Shown in pieces: positions 12,501 to 19,768 of a stretch of DNA of 64,000 bases. The stretch is from positions 372,001 through 436,000 of the forward strand of contig NZ_VDQT01000002.1 in assembly GCF_007667275.1 (NCBI RefSeq), given 5' to 3'. The notes beneath the pieces are model-generated. The model made no database searches, was not told where the DNA came from, and saw only the letters and a program-made list of their open reading frames with translations. This stretch comes from Stenotrophomonas rhizophila (GTDB taxonomy: Bacteria > Pseudomonadota > Gammaproteobacteria > Xanthomonadales > Xanthomonadaceae). Position numbers and translations under genes: made by a program. Each line of letters starts with the position of its first letter. Position 1 is the stretch's first letter.

Positions 12501-14578
12501 CTGCACTGGATCCGGCCACCGTGGTGCTGACGCCGGTCAACACCGCCGCGATCACCATCCAGCCCAACGGCAGTGTCAACGTCGCGGCGGGCACGCCCGG
12601 CACCACTTACACGACCACCTACCAGATCTGCCTGGTGGCGCAGCCGGCGGTGTGCGACATCGGCACGGTCTCGGTCACGCTGGCCAGTGCGGGTGTCCTG
12701 GTGGCCAACGACGACAGCGTGCCCGGCGTGCCCCCGGGCGGCGCCACCGGGGTGACCAACGTGCTGACCAACGACACGTTGAACGGCACGCCCGTGGACC
12801 CGACCACGGTGGTGCTGACGCCGACCAATACCCCCGTGCTGACCATCCAGCCCGACGGCAGCGTCGACGTCACTGCCGGCACGCCGGGGACGACCTACAC
12901 CACCACCTACCAGATCTGCCTGGTGTCGCAGCCCACGGTATGCGCGGTCGGGACGCTTTCGGTCACCCTGGCGGCGGCGCCGAACAGCGTGCCGGTGGCC
13001 AACAACGACCAGGCCAGCACGCCGCAGGACACCGCGGTCGACGTACCGGTGCTGGCCAACGACCTGGCCAATGGCGTCCCGCTCGACCCGGGCACGGTGG
13101 CGGTGACCATCACCACCGCGCCGACCATGGGCACGGTGGTGGTACTGCCGGACGGCAGCGTGCGCTACACGCCGATGACCAACTTCAGCGGCACCGACAG
13201 CTTCGGCTACACCGTGTGCAACCAGGCCACGCCGACGGTCTGCAGCAGCGCCACGGTCAATGTGCAGACCCAGCTCAACGACGTGGACGTGGTGGACGAG
13301 AACATCACCGTGCTCAGTGGCACCACCACGACCGTGCCGCTGCTGGACAACCTGACCACCAGCGGCGCGCGCATCAATCCGGCGTCGATGCGACTGGGCC
13401 GGGTGGCAGCCAACGGCCGTGCAACCTGCGGCAACGGCGAATGCGTCTACACGGCCTTCGTCGGCTACAGCGGCCTGGACAACTTCAGCTACAACATCTG
13501 CGATGCCTCGATGCCGACCCCGGTGTGCGTGGAAGGCTGGGTCAACGTAGTAGTCACCGCCGATGCGGTGGTGCTGCGCCTGACCAAGCAGGCCACCCAG
13601 CGTAGCGTGAAGGTGGGCGACGTGGTGCGCTACGTGGTCACCGTGGAGAACATGGGCGACTTCGACGCGCTGGGCGTCACCCTGTTCGACACCCTGCCCA
13701 GCGGCTTCACCTTCATTCCGGGCGGGTTCGAAGCGCAGGACATCGACAATTCTGCACGCGCCAGCGGCGTGGCACCGCTGCGCATCGACGGCCTGGACAT
13801 CCGCGCCGGTGGATCGGCCACGCTGGTGTACTACCTGCGGGTGGGGGCGGGTGTGGGGCTGGGCGTCCACACCAACCGCATTACCGCCAATGACGTGCTG
13901 GGTACCACCATCAGCAATGTGGCCTCGGCCGACGTGGAGGTGATCGGCGATCCGCTGCTGGACGAAAGCCTGGTGATCGGCAGCGTATTCAATGATCGCA
14001 ACGGCAACGGCGTGCAGGACGCAGGCGAACGTGGCATCCCCGGTGTCCGCGTGGCATCGGTGGAAGGCCTGGTGATCGAAACCGATGCGTACGGCCGCTA
14101 CCACCTGGTCGGCATCAACGGCGGCCAGGCGCGCGGACGCAACTTCATCCTCAAGGTCGATCCGACCACGTTGCCGGCCGACGCGCGCTTCACCACCCGC
14201 AACCCGCTGCTGCGCCGGATCACCCCGGGGCTGCCGGTGCGCTTCGACTTCGGCGTGGCATTGCCCGAAGGCAGGTTCAACGCCGGGCCACCGCAGTCGG
14301 TGCTGGAGGTAGGGGAGGGGCTGTTCGTGCCTGGCCAGGCCACGCTCGGCAACGCCGCCGAGACCGTGCTGGCGCATGCAGCACGCACGCTGGAGGCGCA
14401 GGGCGGGGGGCAGGTCGACGTCGCGGTTGGCCAGGCCTCGCCTGCACTGGCCGGGCAGCGCGCCGACGCACTGCGCAAGGCTCTGCTGCCACGCCTGTCC
14501 GATGAAACCGCCGCGCGTGTGCAGGTCCAGGTGCAGCCCGCTGCACCGGCCCGCCCCGCCGACCGTGCGGACCGCTGA
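3578..14578 (+). CDS. giant repetitive surface protein (3666 aa)
   Basis: This is a very large exported protein, probably an adhesin or surface-layer-like filament (inference). The ATG at 3578 has GAGGA seven bases upstream and begins a signal peptide ending near residue 41 (LVASGAQAQ). The mature protein opens with the closing strands of a DUF11 domain, followed by a full DUF11. Residues ~214-2848 are fourteen repeats of about 189 residues, each with two cadherin/Ig-like modules carrying NDTxNG and YTPxA...DTFxYQ signatures and one Cys pair per module. Three half-units follow (~2848-3136), then two more Ig-like modules, a DUF11 (~3332-3458), an SdrB-like domain with FNDRNGNGVQDAGE (~3467-3562) and a degenerate OmpA-like tail (~3572-3655). 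The next gene starts 10 bp after the stop. Confidence 0.85.
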   Translation: MSTASARRFLSQLAARCLRARALPLAGILLTTLVASGAQAQAYRNPLVNTATVAAPADISDPTPGNNTSSDSNTLAASAQLSVSKTITTPTPVAAGGAVQYRIELRNLGPSQAVGATLVDSVPAQLTAVSWTCAVVSPSTQCAAASGTGNVNIGVNVGVGEVLVVLVNGTAPTTTPATIAANVATITPPLGTTDPTPGDNTATTPTIPVQAAALLANDDDFRAAPLPPGAGGTTASVLTNDTLNGVAVVAANMVVSLTSAPSGYSIAADGTVNVPATAAAGPVTLTYQLCEQASPANCDTANVLLVVGPNAVDDSYAVQAGAQLIGNVRDNDNYVVDSTFTQIGTAPTQGTLQLLGDGSFTYTANAGATGTDTFSYQLCLPAPNGAACDTATVTLNINASVIDAVADDFTATPVPAQSGGTLATSVLVNDTFDGTPVVAANLTTTLITAPAGYVMDAGGFISVPAGASAGAVTLAYRICLTSAPTLCDTANVQLVVGPDAVDDAVTTPGAGQPALGNVGTNDIAAPGAAFSLVTQATQGTAVIDGDGAFTYTPNATAAGTDTFSYQVCLPAPNPGVCDTATVTVTLGANALLANDDTFATPVPAAGGTTPSVLGNDTLNGSAVVPGTVTATLLSTTPGYTLDPTTGTIAVAANIPSGFVTLSYRLCEVAVPGNCDDADVQLLVAPTALADTFNVQAGQSVSGTVAFNDNAPTGSQYFALTAPTLGSIDLAGNGALTYTANPGTTGTDTFDYRVCLPAPNGGTCATATVSVIIAANTIDAVDDVFTATVISPVTGGSTASVLGNDTFNAAPVTAAQVTLSLVNAPPPGFTITPAGVINVPAGAAAGALSITYELCEAGATGNCDTAQVALLIAPAAADDTYTTPAGQPLVGDVSLNDNAPAGASYTLLTPPTAGTFTLQANGGFSYTPAAAGAQTAQYQVCLPAPDAATCDTGTVNITVVANTLDALDDNFRAPVFAPGVGGTTPSVLGNDTFNGAAVNPLQVTVNLVGAPAGFSIDDAGVITVAGFAPAGATTLSYALCELGSTTNCDTAGVQVLIAPDAADDTASVTGTQPGSFNLAANDNVPAGATFTVTQLPTKGAAVLAADGTLQYTATAGQSGADTLTYQVCLPAPDGTTCDTAQVAITIAAGALVAVNDDYSASPIPPTGGSTPSVLLNDTFNGVTIVPGTTPVTASLVTLASGYSMAANGVISVAAGTLPGSIALDYQVCETALPGNCATATAVVVMSPDAVNDVLPAAAGATTVLNVLANDAAPLTPVLSVTAAPANGSVVVNADGTLSYTPTGAFVGADTFTYQLCLPAPHGSVCDTATVALTVTATTVTATNDDFTASPIAPGTGGSTASVLLNDTFNNAPIVPGTTPVTATLISPVTGYTMAANGVVSVAPGTTPAAVTLSYQVCETALPTNCAAATAVVAVSPAANDDTLPATAGTANVLNVLANDSAPLNPVVTIVGAPANGTAVANGDGSITYTPTGAYIGADSFTYQVCLPAPGAGVCDTATVSLTVSATTLTATNDDFTATPIAPATGGSTPSVLLNDAFNGVAIIPGTTAVTASLSSPVTGYSMAANGVITVAAGTTPAAVTLTYQVCENAVPTNCAGATAVVAVSPDAVDDALPATAGATTVLNVLANDTAPLAPTVTVAAAPTNGTALVNGDGTISYTPTAGFTGADSFTYQVCLPAPAAGVCDTATVAVTVGVTSLTAAADDFTATPIAPAAGGSTASVLLNDTFNGVTIVPGTTPVTATLLTVETGYSMAADGVISVAPGTTPAAVTLNYQVCETAVPTNCAAAAAVVAVSPVAVDDALPATAGTANVLDVATNDTLPANPVITIAVAPANGVAVVNGDGTVTYTPTAGFTGADTFTYQVCLPAPGASVCDTASVAVTVSLTGLAAVNDDFTTAPIAPAPGGSTASVLLNDTFNGAPIVPGTTPVTATLLTVEPGYSMAGDGVVTVAAGTTPAAVTLNYQVCENAVPTNCAGATVVVAVSPDAVADALPATTGTTTVLNVLANDAAPLNPVVTLPVPPTNGTAVVNADGTISYTPSAGYTGPDSFTYQLCLPAPGGSVCDTATVTLTVSATTLTALADDFTAAPIAPATGGSTASVLLNDTFNGAAIVPGTTAVTASLLTTAPGYSMAGDGVVTVAAGTTPAAVTLNYQVCENAVPTNCAGATVVVAVSPDAVADALPATAGTTTVLNVLANDAAPLNPVVTLPVPPTNGTAVVNGDGTISYTPTAGYTGPDSFTYQLCLPAPGGSVCDTATVTLTVSATTLTAVADDFTAAPIAPATGGSTASVLLNDTFNGAAIVPGTTPVAASLVTPVTGYSMAADGVVSVAPGTTPAAVTLSYQVCEVAVPTNCAQSTAVVAVSPVVVDDTLTAAAGTTTVLNVIANDTLPVNPTITVPAGPANGSVTVNGDGTISYTPNAGYTGADSFTYQACLPAPGAAVCDTATVSITVAVTTVTAVADDFSSAPIAPAAGGSTPSVLLNDSFNGAAIVPGTTPVTASLSSPVPGYSMAADGVVTVAAGTTPQAVSLAYQVCETAVPTNCAQSTALVAVSPAAADDTLSAAAGATTVLAVTANDTLPLNPTITLPVQPANGTAVVNPDGSISYTPTAGFTGADSFTYQVCLPAPNGSVCDTASVSLTVTASALVAQPDDFSGAPVAPTGGTTASVLLNDTFNGAAIIPGTTPVTASLVGSVPGYSMAANGVVTVAPGTLPAATTLTYQVCENAQPSNCAQATALVAVRPDAADDALPAGTGTTVLAVGANDTLPVGAVFTVLVPPSNGTAVVNGDNTISYTPNAGFTGTDSFTYQVCLPAPNLNVCDTATVSVTVTAALLDAVDDSASNVPATGALGVLNVFANDTFNGAALDPATVVLTPNNTTALTIQPNGSLDVAAGTPGVTYTTTYRLCLVAQPTVCDIGTVSVTLATTPGLLDAVDDTVANVPAAGANGVANVLANDTYNSAALDPATVVLTPVNTAAITIQPNGSVNVAAGTPGTTYTTTYQICLVAQPAVCDIGTVSVTLASAGVLVANDDSVPGVPPGGATGVTNVLTNDTLNGTPVDPTTVVLTPTNTPVLTIQPDGSVDVTAGTPGTTYTTTYQICLVSQPTVCAVGTLSVTLAAAPNSVPVANNDQASTPQDTAVDVPVLANDLANGVPLDPGTVAVTITTAPTMGTVVVLPDGSVRYTPMTNFSGTDSFGYTVCNQATPTVCSSATVNVQTQLNDVDVVDENITVLSGTTTTVPLLDNLTTSGARINPASMRLGRVAANGRATCGNGECVYTAFVGYSGLDNFSYNICDASMPTPVCVEGWVNVVVTADAVVLRLTKQATQRSVKVGDVVRYVVTVENMGDFDALGVTLFDTLPSGFTFIPGGFEAQDIDNSARASGVAPLRIDGLDIRAGGSATLVYYLRVGAGVGLGVHTNRITANDVLGTTISNVASADVEVIGDPLLDESLVIGSVFNDRNGNGVQDAGERGIPGVRVASVEGLVIETDAYGRYHLVGINGGQARGRNFILKVDPTTLPADARFTTRNPLLRRITPGLPVRFDFGVALPEGRFNAGPPQSVLEVGEGLFVPGQATLGNAAETVLAHAARTLEAQGGGQVDVAVGQASPALAGQRADALRKALLPRLSDETAARVQVQVQPAAPARPADRADR
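4216..12118 (+). repeat. 14 tandem repeats of ~567 bp within the giant surface gene
   Basis: Units begin near 4216, 4780, 5343, 5909, 6464, 7024, 7590, 8157, 8724, 9291, 9858, 10425, 10992 and 11559. The period varies slightly in the first five and is exactly 567 bp from about 7024 to 11559. The stretches around 9450-10010 and 10017-10577 are nearly identical, which indicates a recent duplication. Shorter half-units of about 290 bp follow to ~12984. In-frame expansion or loss by recombination is likely, and short-read assembly could miscount the units. Confidence 0.9.
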
Positions 14579-14588
14579 GGAGATGACC

Positions 14589-17500
14589 ATGAACTGCAAG
14601 ACCTCACTCAGCCTCCTGATGTTCCTGTCGGTGCTGTGCTTGCCGACCACGCACGCACAGGCGCCGCAACCGGTGCCTGAAGTGCCCACCACGCTGTGCG
14701 GGGTGGACGGCTGCCGGCAGGGCAACGACCTGCTGCTGCAGTTGCGTCCGGCTGCGGATGCTCCCGTCGGTCCCTCGGAACCCGGCGCGGTCGTGCCGGC
14801 ACCCAATGGTGCGTCGGCCACCGAGCTCCCGGATGGCGCGGTGGTCTGGGCAACCGAGGACCCGGCGCTGTCGGCGCCGGTGCTGAATGTACAGACCGGT
14901 TCCATGGCCCCGTTCGAGAACGGCCGCCTGACCAAGCCGCTGCGCTTCCACGGCTACAACAACTACGCCTCGTTCATCGAGCGGCTGGAGGTTGTGATTT
15001 ACCGCGGCAGCGACACCGACCTGGTCACGCCGCTGGCGCGCATCGAGATGCCGGTCGACTATGTCGGCAACACCGAATGGGACGGGCAGCTGCCGGACAA
15101 CCTCAACCTGCGCGTCGGCGACGACCTGCAGTACATCGCCCGTGCATACGGTCGCGATGGCTCGTTCGATGAAACCAACGCGCAGCGCTTCCAGCTGGTG
15201 CTGCCCACCGACTACGAGCGCGGCACCCAGCTGGTCCGCGACGACGTACAGCGTTCGCTCGGCCGGGTACTCAGTGGCGATGATGCGCAGGCCCAGCAGC
15301 TGAGCAACGCCATCTACGGCCAGAACGCGCTGCGCCAGCAGAACATCCCGATCTACGGGTCGCGGGTGCGGATCTACGGGCGCGGGCTCAGCCCGAACGC
15401 ACGGGTCATGATCAACGGCCAGAGCTTCCCGGTGGACCTGGAGCAGAAGTTCGCCGCCGAGTTCCTGGAGCCGATCGGCCAGCACCGTTACACCGTGCAG
15501 GTGGAGGCGATGGACGCGCCGTCGCTGACCCGCACGCTGGCGGTGGACGTCACCGGCAGCTACCGCTTCCTGGTGGCCCTGGCCGATGTCACCCTGTCCA
15601 GCAACACCGCCAGCGGCAACCTCGACCCGCTCGCGGCCGACCGCGACCAGGACGACAGTTTCCTCAGCGAAGGCCGGCTGGCGTTCTATCTGAAGAGCAA
15701 GCTGCGCGGGAAGTACCTGGTCACCGCGCAGGCCGACACCTACGACCGCGAACTGAAGCGCCTGTTCGACGGCTTCCTGGATGCCGACGCCCGCGATGTG
15801 TTCCGCCGCCTCGACCCGGACCAGTACTACCCGGTGTACGGTGACGACTCCACCACGTATCGCGACATCGATACCCAGGGCAAGCTGTACGTGCGCGTGG
15901 ACTGGGACCAGAACCAGGCGCTGTGGGGCAACTTCGCCACCGGCTTCACCGGCACCGAGTATGGCCAGTACGTGCGTTCGCTGTACGGCGCGGCGGTGAG
16001 CTGGCGCTCGCGTGCGACCACGCCGCTGGGCGACCCGCGTTCGCTGCTGAAGGCCTTCGGCTCCGAAGCGCAGTCCGCACTCGGTCACAGCGAGTTCCTC
16101 GGCACCGGCGGCAGCCTGTACTACCTGCGCCACACCGACCTGCTGCCCGGTTCGGAGCAGGTGGTGCTGGAAGTGCGCGACCGCACCACGGGCAGGACGG
16201 AAGTACGTACCAACCTGCAGCGCGGCGTGGACTACGAGATCAACGAGATCCAGGGTCGCCTGTTCCTGACCCGCGCGCTGTCGCAGATCACCCGGGAGAA
16301 CGTGCGCACGCTGACCCGCGATACGCCGCTGGATGGCTATGACCAGCTGCTGCTGGTGGACTACGAGTACATCCCGCTGGGCTTCAGCACCGATGACGTC
16401 AGCGCCGGCCTGCGCGGCAAGCAGTGGTTCGGCGACCACGTGGCGGTCGGCGGTACCTACGTCGACGAAAACCGCAGTGGCGACGACTACAGCCTGATGG
16501 GCGCCGACCTCACCCTGCAGGCCGGCCGTGGCACCTACCTGAAGCTGGAGCAGACCCGCACAGAAGCCACCGCCGCACCGATCTTCTATTCGGACAACGG
16601 CGGCCTGAGCTTCATCCAGCGCAATCCGGTCAGCGGCGACCGCAAGGGCGATGCACGCGCGGTGGAAGCGCGCGCCAACCTGCGCGAGCTGGGCTGGACG
16701 AAACAGGACTGGAGCATGGGCGCGTGGTGGCGTGACGTGGACGCCGGCTTCTCGGTGTCACGCATGGACAGCGGGCTGGCACTGGAAGAATACGGTGCCG
16801 AATTCCTGGGCTATTTCACCGACAACCTGAGCCTCTACGGTCGGCACAGCCGTGCCGAGCGTGGCGAGGTGGCCGTGGAGCAGTCGCAGCTGACCATGGA
16901 CTGGCGGCTGGGCAACGATGGCCAGCTGGACGCCGAACTGCGCCGGGTGCGCGAAGAGAATGCCGGCACCGACGTGGATGGCACGCTGGCCGCGTTGAGT
17001 TATCGGCAGCGGCTGGGCGCCAAGTGGGAGCTGTACGGGGTAGGGCAGCTGACCGTGGACGACGACGGCGGCGCCTACGAAGACAACGACCTGGCCACGC
17101 TGGGGGCGCGCTATCTGTTCGGCAACCGCTCCAGCCTGGGCGCGGAAGTGAGCAGCGGCAGCCGCGGCGACGGCGCCAAGCTCGAAGGCGAGTACTGGAT
17201 GACGCCCGAGCACAGCTTCTACGGCAACTACAGCTACAGCACCGACCGGACCACTACCGACCCGCTGTACGACACCGGGCTGCAGTCGGGCTGGACCCTG
17301 GGACAGCGCTGGCGCCTCAGCAGCCAGGTCAACGTGTTCAATGAAAGCCAGTACCTGAAGGACCGCCGCGACGACAGCGCGGGGCTGGTGCATACCTTTG
17401 GCATGGACTTCTATCCGGCGCAGGGCTGGACGCTGGGCTTCACGGTGATGGACGGCGAACTGGACGCCACCACCGGCCGTGTCGATCGCCGCGCCTACAG

Positions 17501-18203
17501 CGTCAACGGCGGCCGCACCGATGCCGACACGCAGTGGACCAGCAAGCTGGAATACCGCCGCGACGAAGGGGCCGAAGACCGCCGCCAGTGGGTGACCACC
17601 AACCGGCTGCTGTACAAGGTCAACGAAGACTGGCGCATCGCCCTGCGCGCCAACTACGCCGACACCGATGACAGGCGCAACCCGCTGGCCGACGCCAAGC
17701 TGGTGGAGTCGAACCTGGGCTTTGCCTGGCGGCCGCACGACAACACCCGATGGGCGGCGTTCGGCAAGTACACCTATCTGTATGACGTGGCGTCGCTGGG
17801 GCAGGAGGGCGGCAACGTGTACGACCAGAAGTCGCAGATCGTCTCGTTCGAAGGGGTGATGCAGGTGAGCGACCGCTGGGAGGTCGCCGCCAAGCTTGCG
17901 GGGCGCTGGGGCGACTACCGCACCGGGCGCGGCGAGGGCGCATGGCTGGACAGCCGGGTCAACTTCTCGGCGTTGCAGCTTCGCTACCGGTTGTTCGCGC
18001 AGTGGGAGGCCATGGGTGAGTACCGCTGGCTGGACGTGCGCGAGGGGGGCGACAAGAAAGGCTGGCTGGTGGGCGTGGACCGCCAGGTGGGGCAGAACTT
18101 CAAGATTGGTGCGGGGTACAACTTCACCGAGTTCAGTGATGACCTGACTGAGCTGCGGTATGAGGCGAAGGGGTTCTTCTTGAATCTTTCGGGGTATTAC
18201 TGA
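14589..18203 (+). CDS. large outer-membrane beta-barrel protein, partner of the giant repeat protein
   Basis: This 1204-residue exported protein has a signal peptide of about 21 residues ending at THA-Q. The ATG at 14589 is preferred over that at 14583 because the GAGGAG ribosome site lies six bases before the former and abuts the latter. Residues ~80-330 look like periplasmic beta-rich domains. From ~330 to the end there are alternating aromatic/polar strands typical of an outer-membrane barrel, and the chain ends in SGYY, an aromatic terminus as expected for BAM substrates. No TonB box, plug or POTRA domain is evident, so it is neither a clear TonB receptor nor a two-partner-secretion pore. 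Its start, 10 bp after the giant gene, implies co-translation and a joint role at the outer membrane. Confidence 0.75.
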   Translation: MNCKTSLSLLMFLSVLCLPTTHAQAPQPVPEVPTTLCGVDGCRQGNDLLLQLRPAADAPVGPSEPGAVVPAPNGASATELPDGAVVWATEDPALSAPVLNVQTGSMAPFENGRLTKPLRFHGYNNYASFIERLEVVIYRGSDTDLVTPLARIEMPVDYVGNTEWDGQLPDNLNLRVGDDLQYIARAYGRDGSFDETNAQRFQLVLPTDYERGTQLVRDDVQRSLGRVLSGDDAQAQQLSNAIYGQNALRQQNIPIYGSRVRIYGRGLSPNARVMINGQSFPVDLEQKFAAEFLEPIGQHRYTVQVEAMDAPSLTRTLAVDVTGSYRFLVALADVTLSSNTASGNLDPLAADRDQDDSFLSEGRLAFYLKSKLRGKYLVTAQADTYDRELKRLFDGFLDADARDVFRRLDPDQYYPVYGDDSTTYRDIDTQGKLYVRVDWDQNQALWGNFATGFTGTEYGQYVRSLYGAAVSWRSRATTPLGDPRSLLKAFGSEAQSALGHSEFLGTGGSLYYLRHTDLLPGSEQVVLEVRDRTTGRTEVRTNLQRGVDYEINEIQGRLFLTRALSQITRENVRTLTRDTPLDGYDQLLLVDYEYIPLGFSTDDVSAGLRGKQWFGDHVAVGGTYVDENRSGDDYSLMGADLTLQAGRGTYLKLEQTRTEATAAPIFYSDNGGLSFIQRNPVSGDRKGDARAVEARANLRELGWTKQDWSMGAWWRDVDAGFSVSRMDSGLALEEYGAEFLGYFTDNLSLYGRHSRAERGEVAVEQSQLTMDWRLGNDGQLDAELRRVREENAGTDVDGTLAALSYRQRLGAKWELYGVGQLTVDDDGGAYEDNDLATLGARYLFGNRSSLGAEVSSGSRGDGAKLEGEYWMTPEHSFYGNYSYSTDRTTTDPLYDTGLQSGWTLGQRWRLSSQVNVFNESQYLKDRRDDSAGLVHTFGMDFYPAQGWTLGFTVMDGELDATTGRVDRRAYSVNGGRTDADTQWTSKLEYRRDEGAEDRRQWVTTNRLLYKVNEDWRIALRANYADTDDRRNPLADAKLVESNLGFAWRPHDNTRWAAFGKYTYLYDVASLGQEGGNVYDQKSQIVSFEGVMQVSDRWEVAAKLAGRWGDYRTGRGEGAWLDSRVNFSALQLRYRLFAQWEAMGEYRWLDVREGGDKKGWLVGVDRQVGQNFKIGAGYNFTEFSDDLTELRYEAKGFFLNLSGYY

Positions 18204-18263
18204 GCTTCGGAATTGTCTGGCCTGCCACGCAAGGCGTGTTCCCGGCTTCGGAATTGTCTGGCC

Positions 18264-18286
18264 TGCCACGCAAGGCGTGGCACTAC
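18264..18286 (-). repeat. SMAG/REP hairpin
   Basis: TGCCACGC, loop AAG, GCGTGGCA, then CTAC, which is a GTAG head on the minus strand with an 8-bp perfect stem. A decayed copy lacking its right edge lies at 18223-18238 as part of the 35-bp direct repeat. Confidence 0.8.
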
Positions 18287-18349
18287 CGGGCATTGCGGCT
18301 TCCGAGGTCGGCTTCGGTGGCATTACTGTGGGGTGTGGGGAGTCGCGGC

Positions 18350-18372
18350 GTAGAGCCAGGCCCTGCCTGGCT
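18350..18372 (+). repeat. SMAG/REP hairpin
   Basis: GTAG head followed by stem AGCCAGGC, loop CCT, GCCTGGCT. The stem is 8 bp and perfect. Confidence 0.8.
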
Positions 18373-18437
18373 GCTCTTGCGGGCGCACGTGGCATCCGGG
18401 CTTTTGGGCTGCTCATTCGTGCGGAACTCCCTGCCGC

Positions 18438-18460
18438 GTAGAGCCAGGCCATGCCTGGCT
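18438..18460 (+). repeat. SMAG/REP hairpin
   Basis: GTAG head, stem AGCCAGGC, loop CAT, GCCTGGCT. It has the same stem as the copy at 18350, so the two are probably a local duplication. Confidence 0.8.
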
Positions 18461-18770
18461 GGCACCGTCCGGCGCCGGGATTTTGGGCTACCGTTCAGCT
18501 CTGCCGGCGCTTCGGCTGAATGCCTGGCAACGTTTTCATCCTGAATGGGCCGATCTTTGTGGGATTGTCCTGCCCAAAACGACGTGGTGGTGACGTTTTT
18601 GCGTATATCGTATTGATTTATATTGGAATTACGCCGAAGGGCGTCCACTCGCAACTGTCACCATTTCGCGGTACGTTAAGGGCCTGATCTGCGTCAGCGT
18701 TTCACCTGCGGAACGCTGGAACTTTTTGAACTGTCAGCAGTCCAAATACAGGACTGATAAGATGACCCCT

Positions 18771-19646
<876 letters not shown>

Positions 19647-19673
19647 CGCGGCAGACAACGCAGCAGACAGAAA

Positions 19674-19695
19674 GCCCGGCATCGCCGGGTTTTTT
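19674..19695 (+). terminator. intrinsic terminator of rpoH
   Basis: CCCGGC, loop ATC, GCCGGG, followed directly by six T residues (19690-19695), 28 bp after the rpoH stop. This is a textbook rho-independent terminator. Confidence 0.9.
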
Positions 19696-19709
19696 GTTGC
19701 GGCAGAGGC

Positions 19710-19734
19710 GTGCCCACCAACGGTGGGCACCTAC
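19710..19734 (-). repeat. SMAG/REP hairpin, left half of an inverted pair
   Basis: GTGCCCACC, loop AAC, GGTGGGCAC, then CTAC (GTAG on the minus strand). It faces the copy at 19742 head to head, 7 bp apart, between the convergent rpoH and purD genes. Confidence 0.8.
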
Positions 19735-19741
19735 CGCCAAG

Positions 19742-19764
19742 GTAGAGCCGACTGTTAGTCGGCT
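19742..19764 (+). repeat. SMAG/REP hairpin, right half of an inverted pair
   Basis: GTAG head, stem AGCCGACT, loop GTT, AGTCGGCT. It ends four bases before the purD stop codon and could shape the 3' end of the purD transcript. Confidence 0.8.
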
Positions 19765-19768
19765 GCTC

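Larger units (their letters stand above)
18204..18770. other. intergenic region with REP cluster upstream of rpoH
   Basis: This 567-bp stretch carries no gene. It begins with a direct repeat of 35 bp (18204-18238 and 18245-18279), followed by three complete SMAG-type hairpins (18264, 18350, 18438). Beyond 18540 the sequence turns A/T-rich (about 18596-18630), and the rpoH promoter or promoters are probably there or nearer the gene. I could not assign -35/-10 elements with confidence. Confidence 0.6.

Noticed and set aside
14376..14588. N-terminal extension of the barrel gene upstream of 14589
   Set aside because: The upstream frame overlaps the giant gene, is Arg/Cys-rich and unlike any domain. 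A ribosome site and signal peptide support the start at 14589.
4457..14935. A 3492-codon open frame on the minus strand opposite the giant repeat gene
   Set aside because: It is the antisense of the 567-bp repeats. High GC and repeated codon patterns keep that frame open, the protein is rich in Gly/Arg/His/Val without domains, and no ribosome site is seen.
14589..18203. The barrel protein as a TonB-dependent receptor
   Set aside because: No TonB box or plug domain is recognisable; the N-terminal part is beta-rich and unlike the plug.
18204..18279. The 35-bp direct repeat as an attachment site or target-site duplication
   Set aside because: It contains a SMAG hairpin and a decayed copy of it, with no integrase or element between the copies. 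Local REP duplication explains it.
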